Assembly: GCF_000737845.1 (NCBI RefSeq)
Contig: NZ_ATLK01000001.1
Span: 1,550,001 to 1,614,000 of the forward strand
Length of the DNA: 64,000 nt
Direction: 5' to 3'
Source: Bifidobacterium bombi DSM 19703
Lineage (GTDB): Bacteria; Actinomycetota; Actinomycetes; Actinomycetales; Bifidobacteriaceae
Positions 39,509 through 48,911 of this stretch are shown in pieces; the first letter of the stretch is position 1; the number at the start of each line of letters is the position of its first letter. The translations under genes and the position numbers were made by a program. The notes under the pieces were generated by a model. The model did not search any database, was not told where the DNA came from, and saw only the letters and a list, made by a program, of their open reading frames with translations.

Positions 39509-40519
39509 ATGGAGTCAGGAGCTGAACGCGGCGCCTATACGGCACGCAGGTACGTCCGGAACCAGGACGCTAAGTTGGTTCAACCGTCTGATGTCGCCGT
39601 CGGCTCTGATAGACGCTACATGGATGCGCGCTCTCGTGAGTCGCTGCACCACCGCCGTAAGGCGAGGGAGCGTAAGTGGCGCCGCCGGATCATTATCATG
39701 ACTCTTGCGGCGAGCATTGTCTTGATTTGTACGATAGGTGTGTCCTTGCAACAGATTTTCGAGCAACGTCAGTTGCAACGCAGTATCACCGAGCAGGACG
39801 CTTACAACGCGTTGCAGGAAGTGAAGGTCGTGCCCGAATACGCAGATAAGAAAGGCGGCATAATGCTTTCGCGCAATGGGTATGGCTCGCAAATCAACGG
39901 TGTGCCGACCGTCGAGGTCTTCATGGATCCGCTCTGCCCCGGCTGCAAACTTTTTCTTCAGCAGATGGATGGTACTTTGGAAACGATGGTCGCCGCCGGT
40001 CAGATCAATCTATCGGTCCATCCGGTGGCCTTCCTTGACCGTCTGTCAACTGACGATTACTCTTCACGCACTGCTGAAGCCATCGCCTATATCACCGATC
40101 ATGATTCCAATTCGGAGCATCTTATGAATTTTCTTCAGAACATCTATTCATCGGATTTCATGCCCCGCGAGTTACCTGATTATAAGCCGGTGAGCAACGA
40201 CAGTCTGCGTGATCAAGCCATCAAGGCCGGTGTGCCTGAGCCGGTGGCGCGCAAGGCGTTCAGCGGCGAATTCAAGGAATGGGTTGACCGGAGTAACGAC
40301 TATACCAAGCGTCGCAAGGATTTGATGGCCAAGTCCGGCAAATTTGCCGGGAGAGTGGCTACTCCGTCCATTGTATGCAACGGGCAGTTGGTAGATATCA
40401 ACAAGCTGGCGGATGAGGGACTGTCTTACAAGGATGCCGTGTTGCAGACGGTGGGCCTTACCGATGGGCAGGTCGGCGGGTCCGACCAGTTGCCGAGTGT
40501 CGGTGGTGAGTCCCGATAA
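39509..40519 (+). CDS. DsbA-family thioredoxin-fold membrane protein (CPGC)
   Basis: A 336-residue protein with a ~60-residue basic cytoplasmic start, one membrane helix (IIIMTLAASIVLICTIGVSL) and an extracytoplasmic DsbA-like domain with PTVEVFMDPLCPGC, the redox CxxC motif being CPGC, and cis-proline segment VATPSIVCNGQLVD. Such proteins form or isomerise disulfides in exported proteins. GAAGG lies before ATG 39509; an earlier ATG at 39476 is in frame. It is clearly a paralogue of the convergent gene to the right (same order of segments, similar residues such as STDDYSSRTA/STDNYSTRAA). CPGC differs from the paralogue's CPWC, which suggests a different redox potential. Confidence 0.88.
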   Translation: MESGAERGAYTARRYVRNQDAKLVQPSDVAVGSDRRYMDARSRESLHHRRKARERKWRRRIIIMTLAASIVLICTIGVSLQQIFEQRQLQRSITEQDAYNALQEVKVVPEYADKKGGIMLSRNGYGSQINGVPTVEVFMDPLCPGCKLFLQQMDGTLETMVAAGQINLSVHPVAFLDRLSTDDYSSRTAEAIAYITDHDSNSEHLMNFLQNIYSSDFMPRELPDYKPVSNDSLRDQAIKAGVPEPVARKAFSGEFKEWVDRSNDYTKRRKDLMAKSGKFAGRVATPSIVCNGQLVDINKLADEGLSYKDAVLQTVGLTDGQVGGSDQLPSVGGESR

Positions 40520-40901
40520 AAGCCTGTTGCTGCTGAACTTCATGACTTGTCCCATCTTCGACGCGATGTCGCGAGCATCCATGTATGCGTCGATTCCTTC
40601 ACTTCCATGGATGTGCTCGGCGTCACCATCGTTCCCTAAATCGAGTTGATGGCCTTGTGCGCCATATATGGGCGAAGCCGTTCGTCACGCATTCTTCCTC
40701 CGTTTGCGGTGGCCGTGCACCGCAAAAAACGTGGCATCAATGTGGCATGGATTTCATGTATGCCGATTCGGTTTGGTCAGTGCGCTCATGCGTGGTCGGT
40801 TCCGTGCGCGGTTCGAAAGGTAGGTCCGGTTGGTTTGGCAATGGTTCGTGTCCTCTCGCGCGCAGACCGGTGAAAGGTCGCTCTGGCCCTTGGCTGAGAC
40901 G
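40520..40901. other. Convergent intergenic region with long inverted repeat
   Basis: No gene recognised. CGAGCATCCATG (40572-40583) and CATGGATGTGCTCG (40606-40619) pair over 12 bp with a 2-nt bulge, 53 bases after the DsbA-like stop; no T-run follows. It might help end transcription of the plus-strand gene. Confidence 0.5.
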
Positions 40902-40929
40902 AAAAAATGGAGCCCGCGTTGGCGCGGGC
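40902..40929 (-). terminator. Terminator of the second DsbA-like gene
   Basis: GCCCGCG (40912-40918) and CGCGGGC (40923-40929) form a perfect stem with loop TTGG. On the minus strand it is followed within four bases by T6 (40907-40902). It lies 27 bases past the minus-strand stop. Confidence 0.88.
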
Positions 40930-40956
40930 CTCGCTTTTCGAATTGTTATTTTGGGT

Positions 40957-41994
40957 TTACGACATGGATTCGGGCTTTCCTTCGGTGCCGATGTCGGGCA
41001 TCTCTCCTTCGACGCCAACCTGTGATTCGTTCAGCCCCAACGATTTGAGTATAAGCGCCCTTTGCTTTGAAGAGGAATTCGGCACTTGGCTCATGTCAAT
41101 CCTCTGCCCGTTGATGACAATGGTCGGGGTCGAAAGGCTGCCCTTGGCTTGCCCGGATGTGTTCCACAGCTCAGGCCTGCGCACAGTGTATTGGTACGAA
41201 GCGTGCAGCCAGTCGTTATAGGTTCCCGAGAACGCCTTGTCGGCCACGGACTGGGGCACGCCGGCCTTAAGCGCCTGGGTCTTGATCTTGTCGTTGCCGG
41301 TCGGCACATAGCCGCTGCCTTCCTCGGGCTGGAAATCCTTGGAATATATGTTGTCGATGAAGTCCATCAAATGACGTTGGTTCGGGTCGTGGGCCGATAT
41401 GTAGACCAGGGCTCCTGCGGCGCGTGTCGAATAATTGTCGGTGGAGAGGTTATCTTCGAAGTTCATGGGGTGGTAGACGAGATTGATCTGCCCGGCGTTC
41501 ACCATATCCTCCAGGGTGGGTCCCACCTGGCGGTGAAGCTCGCCGCACCAAGGGCACAGCGGATCCATGTATATCTCCATAGTGGGCGCACCGGGGGCCT
41601 TCTTGCCGTAGCCTTCACGTGAAAACAGGAGGCCTCCCTGCTTGTTTGCGGTTGATGGCTTCGTCCGGACCTGTTGAAGTTGCGAATAAGCCTGGTCCAT
41701 GGTCAAGGAGTTGGCCTTGTGTCGCTTGTATATGTTGTAGCCTACGATGCCTCCGATGGTCGCGATGAGCGCGATGACCACCACCACTGCGACGATGCCG
41801 ATGATGGTTTGGCGACGGCGTTCGTTTTCGGCCTCCGCTTCGGCCTGCTGACGGGCAAGCATCTCCGCCTGAGCTCGGCGGCGCGCCCTTGCCCTGCGCC
41901 GTTCGGACTGGGTTTGCCGATTTGCGCTGACGGATGTGTCGCCGGGCTGCTTCCGATCGAGGTTCTGTGATGAACGATTCGGTTCTTGTGCCAT
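40957..41994 (-). CDS. DsbA-family thioredoxin-fold membrane protein (CPWC)
   Basis: A 345-residue protein: ~65-residue basic, Arg/Ala/Glu-rich cytoplasmic start likely helical (RRRARARRRAQAEMLARQQ), one membrane helix (IIGIVAVVVVIALIATIGGI) and an extracytoplasmic DsbA-like domain with MEIYMDPLCPWC and cis-proline segment LSTPTIVINGQRID. It probably oxidises cysteine pairs of exported proteins. GAAAGGAAC is well placed before ATG 41994 and a strong terminator follows. It is the paralogue of the gene at 39509, and the two converge, so this looks like an old inverted duplication with diverged active sites. The serine/threonine kinase gene lies 201 bases upstream. Confidence 0.9.
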   Translation of the reverse strand: MAQEPNRSSQNLDRKQPGDTSVSANRQTQSERRRARARRRAQAEMLARQQAEAEAENERRRQTIIGIVAVVVVIALIATIGGIVGYNIYKRHKANSLTMDQAYSQLQQVRTKPSTANKQGGLLFSREGYGKKAPGAPTMEIYMDPLCPWCGELHRQVGPTLEDMVNAGQINLVYHPMNFEDNLSTDNYSTRAAGALVYISAHDPNQRHLMDFIDNIYSKDFQPEEGSGYVPTGNDKIKTQALKAGVPQSVADKAFSGTYNDWLHASYQYTVRRPELWNTSGQAKGSLSTPTIVINGQRIDMSQVPNSSSKQRALILKSLGLNESQVGVEGEMPDIGTEGKPESMS

Positions 41995-42195
41995 AGCGCT
42001 GTTCCTTTCAGTTTATTGACGTTCCATGGGCATGCGCGTTGATGCCGTCACGTATTCCTTACTCCACTATATCGTTGCGGCTGTAATGGATGCGGTGTGC
42101 GGATGGGCGGCGTCTGGAGTGCGCGGCGTAAGGGTGCGGAAGCCTACACAGCGGTGCTAACCGGATCGTGGGTCGACTCTGTGGGCATCACGCGC

Positions 42196-44442
42196 TCACA
42201 ATGGGAACCATGTGAGATGATCGGCGGTCAGGCATGTCGCGGCTGTGAGAAGCGTGATTGCAAACCAGATGACGAGCAGTATGAAGTCCCAGCGGTTTGC
42301 GGACCGTCGGCGTGCCACGTCTTGTCTGCCGGCGTTGGCCAATGGATCCGGATGGACTCTGGCGGTGGTCATCACGTTCGAGCTTACCGGAACATCGCCC
42401 AATTGCCAGGGCTTCGTCGCGGAGGAACTTTGCGAAGCGCAGTCTCCGCGCAAGTACCCCGCACCGATGCGTAAGGTGTGCCCGCCGTGGACGACGAAGA
42501 CGACGAGCAGCCACGATGCAGCCGCACAGACCACCTGCGTGACGCCCGTCGATGACAGCGGCTGGTTGGCGAAGACCGGCACGGGGAGACTCTGCGAACC
42601 GAGGGGAAACGTGAACGTGGAATGCGGAAGACCCAACACGAGCTCGATGATGACGGGAACGGCAAGCGCGATCACGGCGTTCAGCGCAATCTGCGGAATG
42701 CTGAAGGCCAATCCCTTCAAAGCATGCCACGGCATTTCCAGGCAACGGCGTGTGAAGTCGCCGCCCCGTCGTGTTCCCCCATGCTTCTCCTCGCGGGCAA
42801 GCTGGGCCTGTTCGCTCAGTCCCAACGTCGTCAGAAACCATATCAGGGTCGATGCGGCGATGGACGCGAGCATAGGGTAGGCGCTCGCGAGCATCGCTAT
42901 CGGTATGGCTATAAGGCATGCCGGCAACACGGATCGGGAGAGGAGCCTCTGCCGGCGGACGGATACCACAGTGTCCGCAGACACCTGGGCCATGAGGTCC
43001 GAAGGATCTCTCGGACCCGCCCTTCCCGCGGCCAAAGATGTCGGGTTCTCCGTTGATTGTGGCATGACGGCGGGGGGGAGGGTATCTCTTCGTTCCCCAA
43101 GGTCGTCTTCTGTGGATGCATAGGGTTGGCCGTCAGTTGGAGGCATGATCGTGGTCCGACCCGGCATCGCGACCGTCGGTGCGGGCGTATCGACCGGCAT
43201 GACGACGGTGTCGTTCGTTACCGGCGCCATAGGGAAGGCCGTAGTGACGTCCGGCATGTCATCCTTGGGCAATATCTGGGTTCCGACCAGCGCCGTGTCC
43301 CGATCCTCTATGGGAAGCAACTGGGTTGTGGAGGTCGGCGCGTCGTCATGCCCGGGTCGCATTGGTGCGGCACGCTCGACATCGGTGTCGTCGTCATTCC
43401 AATATATCCGCGGGTTGCCGTCTGAGTTTTCACCGGCCATGCCCCGGTGGGCGGCCGCATCGTGACCTGCACCGGAGTGATGGTCCGGTGCGGACGAGTC
43501 AAAAGGGAACGCCGCGTCACCACCGGTCCAGCCATTGCTCTCCGTGGCGTCGGCCTCGATTGTTTCCAACAGTTGCTCCGGACTGCATCGTTTCGTGCGT
43601 ATGGGGCTGAGCGCCTGCCGGAAGGCGGACAACGTGCGCGGCGGGAGTCCGGAAAGGTCCGCGCTTCCCGCAGCCTCCCTTTCCAGAACTGCCATCATCG
43701 GTTTGTCCCCGAAAACCGGCTTGCCGGTGGCGGCGAATGCCAGCACACTGGCCAGTGACCACCAGTCCGTGGCTTCGTCGGATTCATCGCCGTCGATGAT
43801 CTCCGGCGCGATGAAGCCGGGCGTCCCCATCACCAGGCCGGTCCGGGTCACATGGCTTTCCCCCTGCGCCATGGCAATGCCGAAGTCAACCAAGACCGGG
43901 CCCGTGGCTGAGACCATGACGTTGGTCGGTTTGATGTCGCGGTGGATGATGCCTTGGGCGTGCACCGCCCGCACGGCACTGATGAGTTTGCGGGCCAGGA
44001 GCTCCAAGTCCTCGCCTTCGTAGCGACCGTTGATGTTCACGTCATCGCGCAGGTTGCGACCTTCGATGAGTTCGGTGACTATGAAGGCGAGCGAATCGTC
44101 GAGTTCCATGTCGACGATGGAACACACGCCCGGATGCTGCACCTTGCGTAACGCCAGCGCTTCCCTCCGGAGCCGTTCCCGGGCGGTGACACGTGGGTTG
44201 CGCCGCATGGCCGGGGTCATGTGCCCGTTCAAGGGCCCGGCGGATTCCACGTCCTCCTGTAGCGGGCCGTCATCCGTCTCTTCTTTCAACGAGTCGCGCA
44301 GTATCTTCATGGCGTAGGTCTGTCCGCCGTCATCGCGTACTCTCCATACCGATCCCATCGCCCCTCCGCCAAGGCGGTCGATCAGGGTATAGCCGCCCAC
44401 CATTTGCCCGGACTGGAGGTCCAACGCGTTTACATCGCTCAT
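42196..44442 (-). CDS. Membrane-bound serine/threonine protein kinase
   Basis: About 748 residues. The Hanks-type kinase domain has the Gly loop LGGGAMGSVW, YAMKIL with the ATP lysine, catalytic HRDIKPTNV, DFG and GTPGFIAPE, so all key residues are present. A long acidic, low-complexity linker follows, then about five hydrophobic segments (QRLLSRSVLPACLIAIPIAM, AFSIPQIALNAVIALAVPV, WLLVVFVVHGG), with no PASTA repeats, so it is not a PknB-type sensor. ATG 44442 starts just before the kinase fold, but no ribosome site is clear; in-frame ATGs exist at 44451 and 44466. A much longer frame upstream crosses a 22-bp repeat array and is unlikely to be translated. Targets unknown. Confidence 0.88.
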   Translation of the reverse strand: MSDVNALDLQSGQMVGGYTLIDRLGGGAMGSVWRVRDDGGQTYAMKILRDSLKEETDDGPLQEDVESAGPLNGHMTPAMRRNPRVTARERLRREALALRKVQHPGVCSIVDMELDDSLAFIVTELIEGRNLRDDVNINGRYEGEDLELLARKLISAVRAVHAQGIIHRDIKPTNVMVSATGPVLVDFGIAMAQGESHVTRTGLVMGTPGFIAPEIIDGDESDEATDWWSLASVLAFAATGKPVFGDKPMMAVLEREAAGSADLSGLPPRTLSAFRQALSPIRTKRCSPEQLLETIEADATESNGWTGGDAAFPFDSSAPDHHSGAGHDAAAHRGMAGENSDGNPRIYWNDDDTDVERAAPMRPGHDDAPTSTTQLLPIEDRDTALVGTQILPKDDMPDVTTAFPMAPVTNDTVVMPVDTPAPTVAMPGRTTIMPPTDGQPYASTEDDLGERRDTLPPAVMPQSTENPTSLAAGRAGPRDPSDLMAQVSADTVVSVRRQRLLSRSVLPACLIAIPIAMLASAYPMLASIAASTLIWFLTTLGLSEQAQLAREEKHGGTRRGGDFTRRCLEMPWHALKGLAFSIPQIALNAVIALAVPVIIELVLGLPHSTFTFPLGSQSLPVPVFANQPLSSTGVTQVVCAAASWLLVVFVVHGGHTLRIGAGYLRGDCASQSSSATKPWQLGDVPVSSNVMTTARVHPDPLANAGRQDVARRRSANRWDFILLVIWFAITLLTAATCLTADHLTWFPL

Positions 44443-44591
44443 GGACACCATTTTAAGGACTTTCATGCCACGTTGAAACCTTGGGGTTCCCACATCATGG
44501 TTCCGTTCCGATCGTCTGGCGGTAGGCCGTGGGTTAGGCACCGGAAGGATGGTGCGCACTGGAGCATCGCTCCGCATTCTGTGTCTTGTGC

Positions 44592-44698
44592 TCTGTGCTT
44601 TTTGTGTCTTGCGTTTCTGTGTTTTGTGTCTTGCGTTTCTGTGTTTTGTGTCCTGCGTTTCTGTGTTTTGTATCCTGCGTTTCTGTGTTTTGTATCCT
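44592..44698 (+). repeat. 22-bp tandem repeat upstream of the kinase gene
   Basis: Four full units starting at 44611, 44633, 44655 and 44677, each GCGTTTCTGTGTTTTGTGTC(CT), differ at one or two positions, preceded by a partial copy from 44592. It lies between the divergent kinase and P-type ATPase genes. With 22-bp periods any copy change shifts every frame, which argues against coding. Confidence 0.9.
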
Positions 44699-44720
44699 GC
44701 GGCCGGCATCGTCGCAAGGC

Positions 44721-44749
44721 TTCCAACGTTCGAGGGGTGCGGCTATAAT
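44721..44749 (+). promoter_or_regulatory. Predicted promoter of the metal ATPase
   Basis: TATAAT at 44744-44749 is a perfect -10 box; TTCCAA at 44721-44726 is a possible -35 at 17-bp spacing. The P-type ATPase starts at 44878. The 22-bp repeat ends 23 bases upstream of the -35. Confidence 0.6.
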
Positions 44750-44877
44750 GAGTGAGAACAGAGATTCATCTTTACGCCGTGTATCGGAAACCGTGGCATG
44801 CGGTCCGGTGGGTTAACAAGGCGTGACCGAGGTGTCGGTCACGCGAATGCCGGCACATTACCAGCGTAAGGAACGTC

Positions 44878-47286
44878 ATGTCATCTTATGTACATATGAT
44901 CATCCGTCTGTGTCGTCGGATACCCATGTTGCTGCTCACCATCGCCGGTGCCGTCCCAATGGTGCTATGCCGGCGTGTGCGACCTTGGGGCGTGCGTCAA
45001 TGGACGTACAATCCGACGATCGGGGAGCTGGTCGTCGTCGTGCTCGTGCTAGTCTCCGTCGTCGCATCGTTGCGGGAGATGATCGAAGATCTGCGTCACG
45101 GTCATGTCGGCGTCGATGTGCTGGCCGTCGTGGCCATGCTCTCCACCCTTGCGGTACGCCAGTACTGGGCCGCATGGGCTGTGGTGCTCATGGTTTGGTC
45201 GGGTGACGCGATCGAAGGTTTCGCCCAGAGCAGGGCGGAAGGCAACCTGACCGCATTGATGGCCGCCGCACCGCAGGTCGCGCACGTCAATGGCTCCGAT
45301 GTTCCGGTGGAGAACGTTAGACTCGGTGACGTGCTGAATGTCCTGCCCGGGGAGACGGTTCCGGTGGATGGCACCATGCTGAGCGATGTCGCCACACTGG
45401 ATATGAGCAACATCAATGGTGAGCCCGTGCCCAGGCAGGTGGGGCGCGGTTGCGAGGTGTTTTCGGGTTCTGTCAATGGCTCGAAAGCATTCTTGCTGCG
45501 TGCCACCAGTCTGGCGCAGGATTCGCAGTATCAGCGAATCCTGGAGTTGGTCGGTTCTGCTCGGGAATCCCGGGCCCCAGTCATCAAGACCGCCGATATG
45601 CTCGCCGTGCCGTTCACGGTCCTATCGTTCGTCATCGCCGGTTTGGCGTGGCTCATCTCGGCCAGTCCGTTGCGGTTCGCGCAAGTACTGGTGCTCGCTA
45701 CGCCATGTCCGTTGCTCATCGCCGCCCCGGTGGCGTTCATGGCCGGGACCAGTCGTCTTGCAAAGTCCGGAATCCTCATCAAAAGCCAGGATATACTTGA
45801 AAACCTGGGTCGCGTCACTCATGTGTTCTTCGATAAGACCGGAACCGTGACGGGCAAAAGGCCGCAGGTCATCCGTGTAGATATGGCCGACGGTGCCGAG
45901 GAGGCGGAAGTGCTGCGACGATGGTGCAGACCGGACTCAGGGTGCAATGAGACTCCGGCATCCGGGGTTCGATCCAATCGGATTCGGGTCTTGAAATCGG
46001 ACAGTCGGAGCGGTCAGGATGTCGCCGGCGAGCGTTCCGTCTGCGATGAGCACGGGATGCGAAGCTCTGACTTGGTTCTGGCGGTTGCCGGGGCGCTTGA
46101 GTCGAATTCAGTGCACGTTCTCGCCCAAGGCATAGCCAAAGCCGGCGGCGAAGCGGCGGCAAGGCTGTATTCGCTTTCCTCGAAGTCTGGACGTGGCGCA
46201 TCTTCTACAGGTAAGTCGACCGGCGCGTCGGGAGAGGTTCGCGCATCCTCCTCACAGTCTGGGCGTTCTTCGTCGACTGACAAGTCTTGGGGCCGACCGT
46301 TGGATATGCGTTCGCTTGACGCCGGCGATGTGCAGGAAAACTCGGGCGAAGGGGTGAGTGGCACCGTCATGGGTGTGCGGGTTCGTGTGGGGCGGCTTCG
46401 TTACGTGATGGCCGGTGAGGAGCGGTTCGACGGAAACGAGGATGTCGGTGTGCTTCAGGAGCCGGAGGCATCGTGCGACGGACTGGTGCGGCTTTCGCCT
46501 GTCGCCCGTGATTCGGCTTTGGTTCCGGGCAGGCAGGAAGTTTCGAACCCAGATGGTGCTTCGGGTCGAGCGTGGTCTCCACGTCAGGACGAGGAGGTCC
46601 GGTTTTCCGAACTGCGGCCGGATGAAATGGCCGCGTTCGTGTCTTTCGACGGGAAGCTCGTCGCCCGTATCGTGCTACGCGATGAGCCTAGGCGCGATGC
46701 GAAGGATGCATTGAGCGAGCTGAGGCGGCTTTCCATAACGAAACTGAGTATGCTTACGGGCGATCATTGGGATTCGGCTTATGCCATTGCCAAAGAGGTA
46801 GGGATCGAGGACGTCCATGCGCAGATGCTTCCCAAAGACAAACTTGATGTGGTCCGTGCCGCACAGCATGAATCGGTAGAAGCGGCTCGATGGCGGAGTG
46901 TATTCGAGCGTATCGTGACCGGCCGGTCATCCGTGCGTCCGGTGACGATGATGGTGGGTGACGGCGTCAATGATGCCCCGGTGCTTGCGGCCGCCAACAT
47001 TGGCGTGGCGATGACGGACGGGGCTTCGACGGCCGCCTCGCAGTCGGCTCAAGTGGTCATCATGAACGATGACATCATGATGGTGCCGTACGCCGTTCTT
47101 GTGGCGCGGCAGACCAAGCGTGTCATGCTTCAGGCCGTGCTTGGTGGGCTTGCGCTCGCCGTGGTGGGCATGGTAGCGGCCTCGTTCGATCTCATTCCGG
47201 CCGTGGTGGGGGCTTTTGCACAGGAAGGAATCGATGTGGTCTCCATTTTGTGGGCCTTGAGCGCTACATTGGACCGCCGCGAGTGA
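44878..47286 (+). CDS. P1B-type heavy-metal ATPase
   Basis: An 802-residue ion pump. It has the actuator motif NINGEP (for the usual TGE region), membrane metal motif ATPCPLL, phosphorylation site FFDKTGTVTG and hinge GDGVNDAPVLAAANIGVAM. TPC replaces the CPC of Cu/Zn pumps, a variant assigned to other P1B classes, so the metal is unclear. There is no N-terminal HMA or histidine-rich metal-binding domain. The nucleotide domain has an unusually long Ser/Gly-rich insertion (~430-480) and NSVHVLAQ where Ser-His-Pro is normal. AAGGAA precedes ATG 44878, and a promoter is predicted upstream. It likely exports a metal, or is a divergent member with altered ATP binding. Confidence 0.88.
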   Translation: MSSYVHMIIRLCRRIPMLLLTIAGAVPMVLCRRVRPWGVRQWTYNPTIGELVVVVLVLVSVVASLREMIEDLRHGHVGVDVLAVVAMLSTLAVRQYWAAWAVVLMVWSGDAIEGFAQSRAEGNLTALMAAAPQVAHVNGSDVPVENVRLGDVLNVLPGETVPVDGTMLSDVATLDMSNINGEPVPRQVGRGCEVFSGSVNGSKAFLLRATSLAQDSQYQRILELVGSARESRAPVIKTADMLAVPFTVLSFVIAGLAWLISASPLRFAQVLVLATPCPLLIAAPVAFMAGTSRLAKSGILIKSQDILENLGRVTHVFFDKTGTVTGKRPQVIRVDMADGAEEAEVLRRWCRPDSGCNETPASGVRSNRIRVLKSDSRSGQDVAGERSVCDEHGMRSSDLVLAVAGALESNSVHVLAQGIAKAGGEAAARLYSLSSKSGRGASSTGKSTGASGEVRASSSQSGRSSSTDKSWGRPLDMRSLDAGDVQENSGEGVSGTVMGVRVRVGRLRYVMAGEERFDGNEDVGVLQEPEASCDGLVRLSPVARDSALVPGRQEVSNPDGASGRAWSPRQDEEVRFSELRPDEMAAFVSFDGKLVARIVLRDEPRRDAKDALSELRRLSITKLSMLTGDHWDSAYAIAKEVGIEDVHAQMLPKDKLDVVRAAQHESVEAARWRSVFERIVTGRSSVRPVTMMVGDGVNDAPVLAAANIGVAMTDGASTAASQSAQVVIMNDDIMMVPYAVLVARQTKRVMLQAVLGGLALAVVGMVAASFDLIPAVVGAFAQEGIDVVSILWALSATLDRRE

Positions 47287-47604
47287 GTGCTGATCCGTCC
47301 GCGATGATACGTATTCAGAGGATCTCCTGGCGTTCAGGGCGAACACGCGGTTTCAGATGGTCTGGTGAGCCGTGTGGGCGGTCATTGCCCCTTGACCTTT
47401 AATATGGTCGCCAATCGGGAGCGAAGGTGAGAAGGATGGTTGGCGCAGATTGGAATCATAGGAATCGCAAGGGGGTGGAAAACCGTGGAATCATGGTGCT
47501 CGCGGCATGAAGATTGGTCTTGCCGAGTCATCAATCGGCCGTTGGTACCCAATCGTTCCGGTACGTCCCGCCGCCCGCCTTTCAGCGTCTTCTCGGCAGG
47601 GACG
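47287..47604. other. Convergent gap between the ATPase and trpS
   Basis: About 320 bases. ACGTCCC (47563-47569) can pair with GGGACGT (47599-47605, reaching into the trpS stop), extended by GCC/GGC, a weak terminator candidate. Nothing else was seen. Confidence 0.5.
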
Positions 47605-48735
47605 TCAGTACAGCATACCCATGGCCTCACGCACTTCATCCAGCGTCTCATTGGCTATCGCATTGGCTCGTTTGTTCCCGTCATGAATGACGTCGCGTAT
47701 GGAATCCATGTCCTTCGCGAGTTCCTCGCGGCGTTCGCGATGGGGTGCGAGGAACTCGTTGACCGACGTGATGACATATTGTTTGAGTGCGCCGGCGCCG
47801 GCATCGCCTATTTCGTCGGCTATTTCCACGGGGTCACGCCCGGTGACCAATCCTGCTGTAGTGAGCAAGGCTGATACCTGCGGGCGGTTCACTGGATCGA
47901 AGGTGATGCGTCGCTCTGAATCTGTGGGGCTCTTTTTGATGAGTTTTTCCGTCTCTTTCGCGGTGGCTCCGAGCATGATGGAATTGCCATAGGACTTGCT
48001 CATCTTGCGGCCGTCGAGTCCCGGAATCTCTGGGGTATCCGACAAAATCGCGGCGGGTTCGGGGAACACCGGGTGTTTGTGCGCGTACCGTTCGTTGAAA
48101 CGGCGAGCGATGGTCCGTGTCATCTCAATATGCGGGAGCTGATCCTTGCCTGCCGGAACCACGTTGGCCTTGCAGAAGAGGATGTCGCAGGCCTGGTGCA
48201 CCGGGTAGGTCAGCAACAACCCGGTCAATGCGTGCCCCGATGCCTCCTTCTCCGATTTCACCGTCGGATTCCGTTCCAGCTCAGCTTCGGTGACGAGCGA
48301 CAGGAACGGCAGCATGAGCTGGTTTTCGGCAGGCACCGCGGAGTGCGTGAAGATCATGGTCTTTTCGGGATCGATGCCGGCCGCCATATAGTCAAGCACC
48401 ATGTTGAGAACGTTTTCGCCGATGTGGTCAGTGGTGTCGCGGTCCGTGATCACCTGATAGTCAGCGATGATGATGTTGGTACGTACGCCCTTGTCCTGCA
48501 TCTCGACACGGGATCGGATGGAGCCGAACAGATGGCCTAGGTGGAGTCTGCCCGTAGGTCTGTCGCCGGTGAGCATGGTGAATTCTTCGGGGTGTGCCTC
48601 CAACCGGGCCGTTGTCTCATCGGAGCGTTTTTTCGCTGCGAGGAAGCTGGCGCTCATTTCATTGCCGGCCGCGGTGAATCGGGCGGCAGCGTTCGTGTTG
48701 TGCGCGTTGTTGTCTGCATCCGTTGCATCCGTCAT
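47605..48735 (-). CDS. trpS: Tryptophanyl-tRNA synthetase
   Basis: Charges tRNA-Trp. A class I synthetase of 376 residues with the signature HLGH in RLHLGHLFGS and KMSKS in GRKMSKSYGN, and the dimer/substrate segments PVHQACDILF and AGKDQ typical of TrpRS. The first ~45 residues are a polar Asn/Ala/Asp-rich extension, longer than in most TrpRS. AAGGG lies six bases before ATG 48735. Divergent from DUF3073 (176 bases). No T-box or Trp-rich leader was noticed in the upstream gap. Confidence 0.95.
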   Translation of the reverse strand: MTDATDADNNAHNTNAAARFTAAGNEMSASFLAAKKRSDETTARLEAHPEEFTMLTGDRPTGRLHLGHLFGSIRSRVEMQDKGVRTNIIIADYQVITDRDTTDHIGENVLNMVLDYMAAGIDPEKTMIFTHSAVPAENQLMLPFLSLVTEAELERNPTVKSEKEASGHALTGLLLTYPVHQACDILFCKANVVPAGKDQLPHIEMTRTIARRFNERYAHKHPVFPEPAAILSDTPEIPGLDGRKMSKSYGNSIMLGATAKETEKLIKKSPTDSERRITFDPVNRPQVSALLTTAGLVTGRDPVEIADEIGDAGAGALKQYVITSVNEFLAPHRERREELAKDMDSIRDVIHDGNKRANAIANETLDEVREAMGMLY

Positions 48736-48911
48736 GATAACCCTTATTTCCTTATATCCTATGAAGGTGTGGAATCCCCGTGAATTGGTGTTTTTATACT
48801 AAAAGTCTGAGCCGACAATGAAAGAACGAGAAAAAAGCGGAATCTGAGCATGGTCAGTGGTATCCTACGTAATGATGAATTGTTACCAGTAGAGATCATG
48901 CAGGGGGTCAA

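Noticed and set aside
44592-44698. 22-bp repeats as a CRISPR array
   Set aside because: The units are directly adjacent with no spacers, and no cas genes are present.
44443-44709. N-terminal extension of the kinase through the repeat array
   Set aside because: The frame only translates the 22-bp repeat, whose period is not a multiple of three, and the kinase fold starts after 44442.
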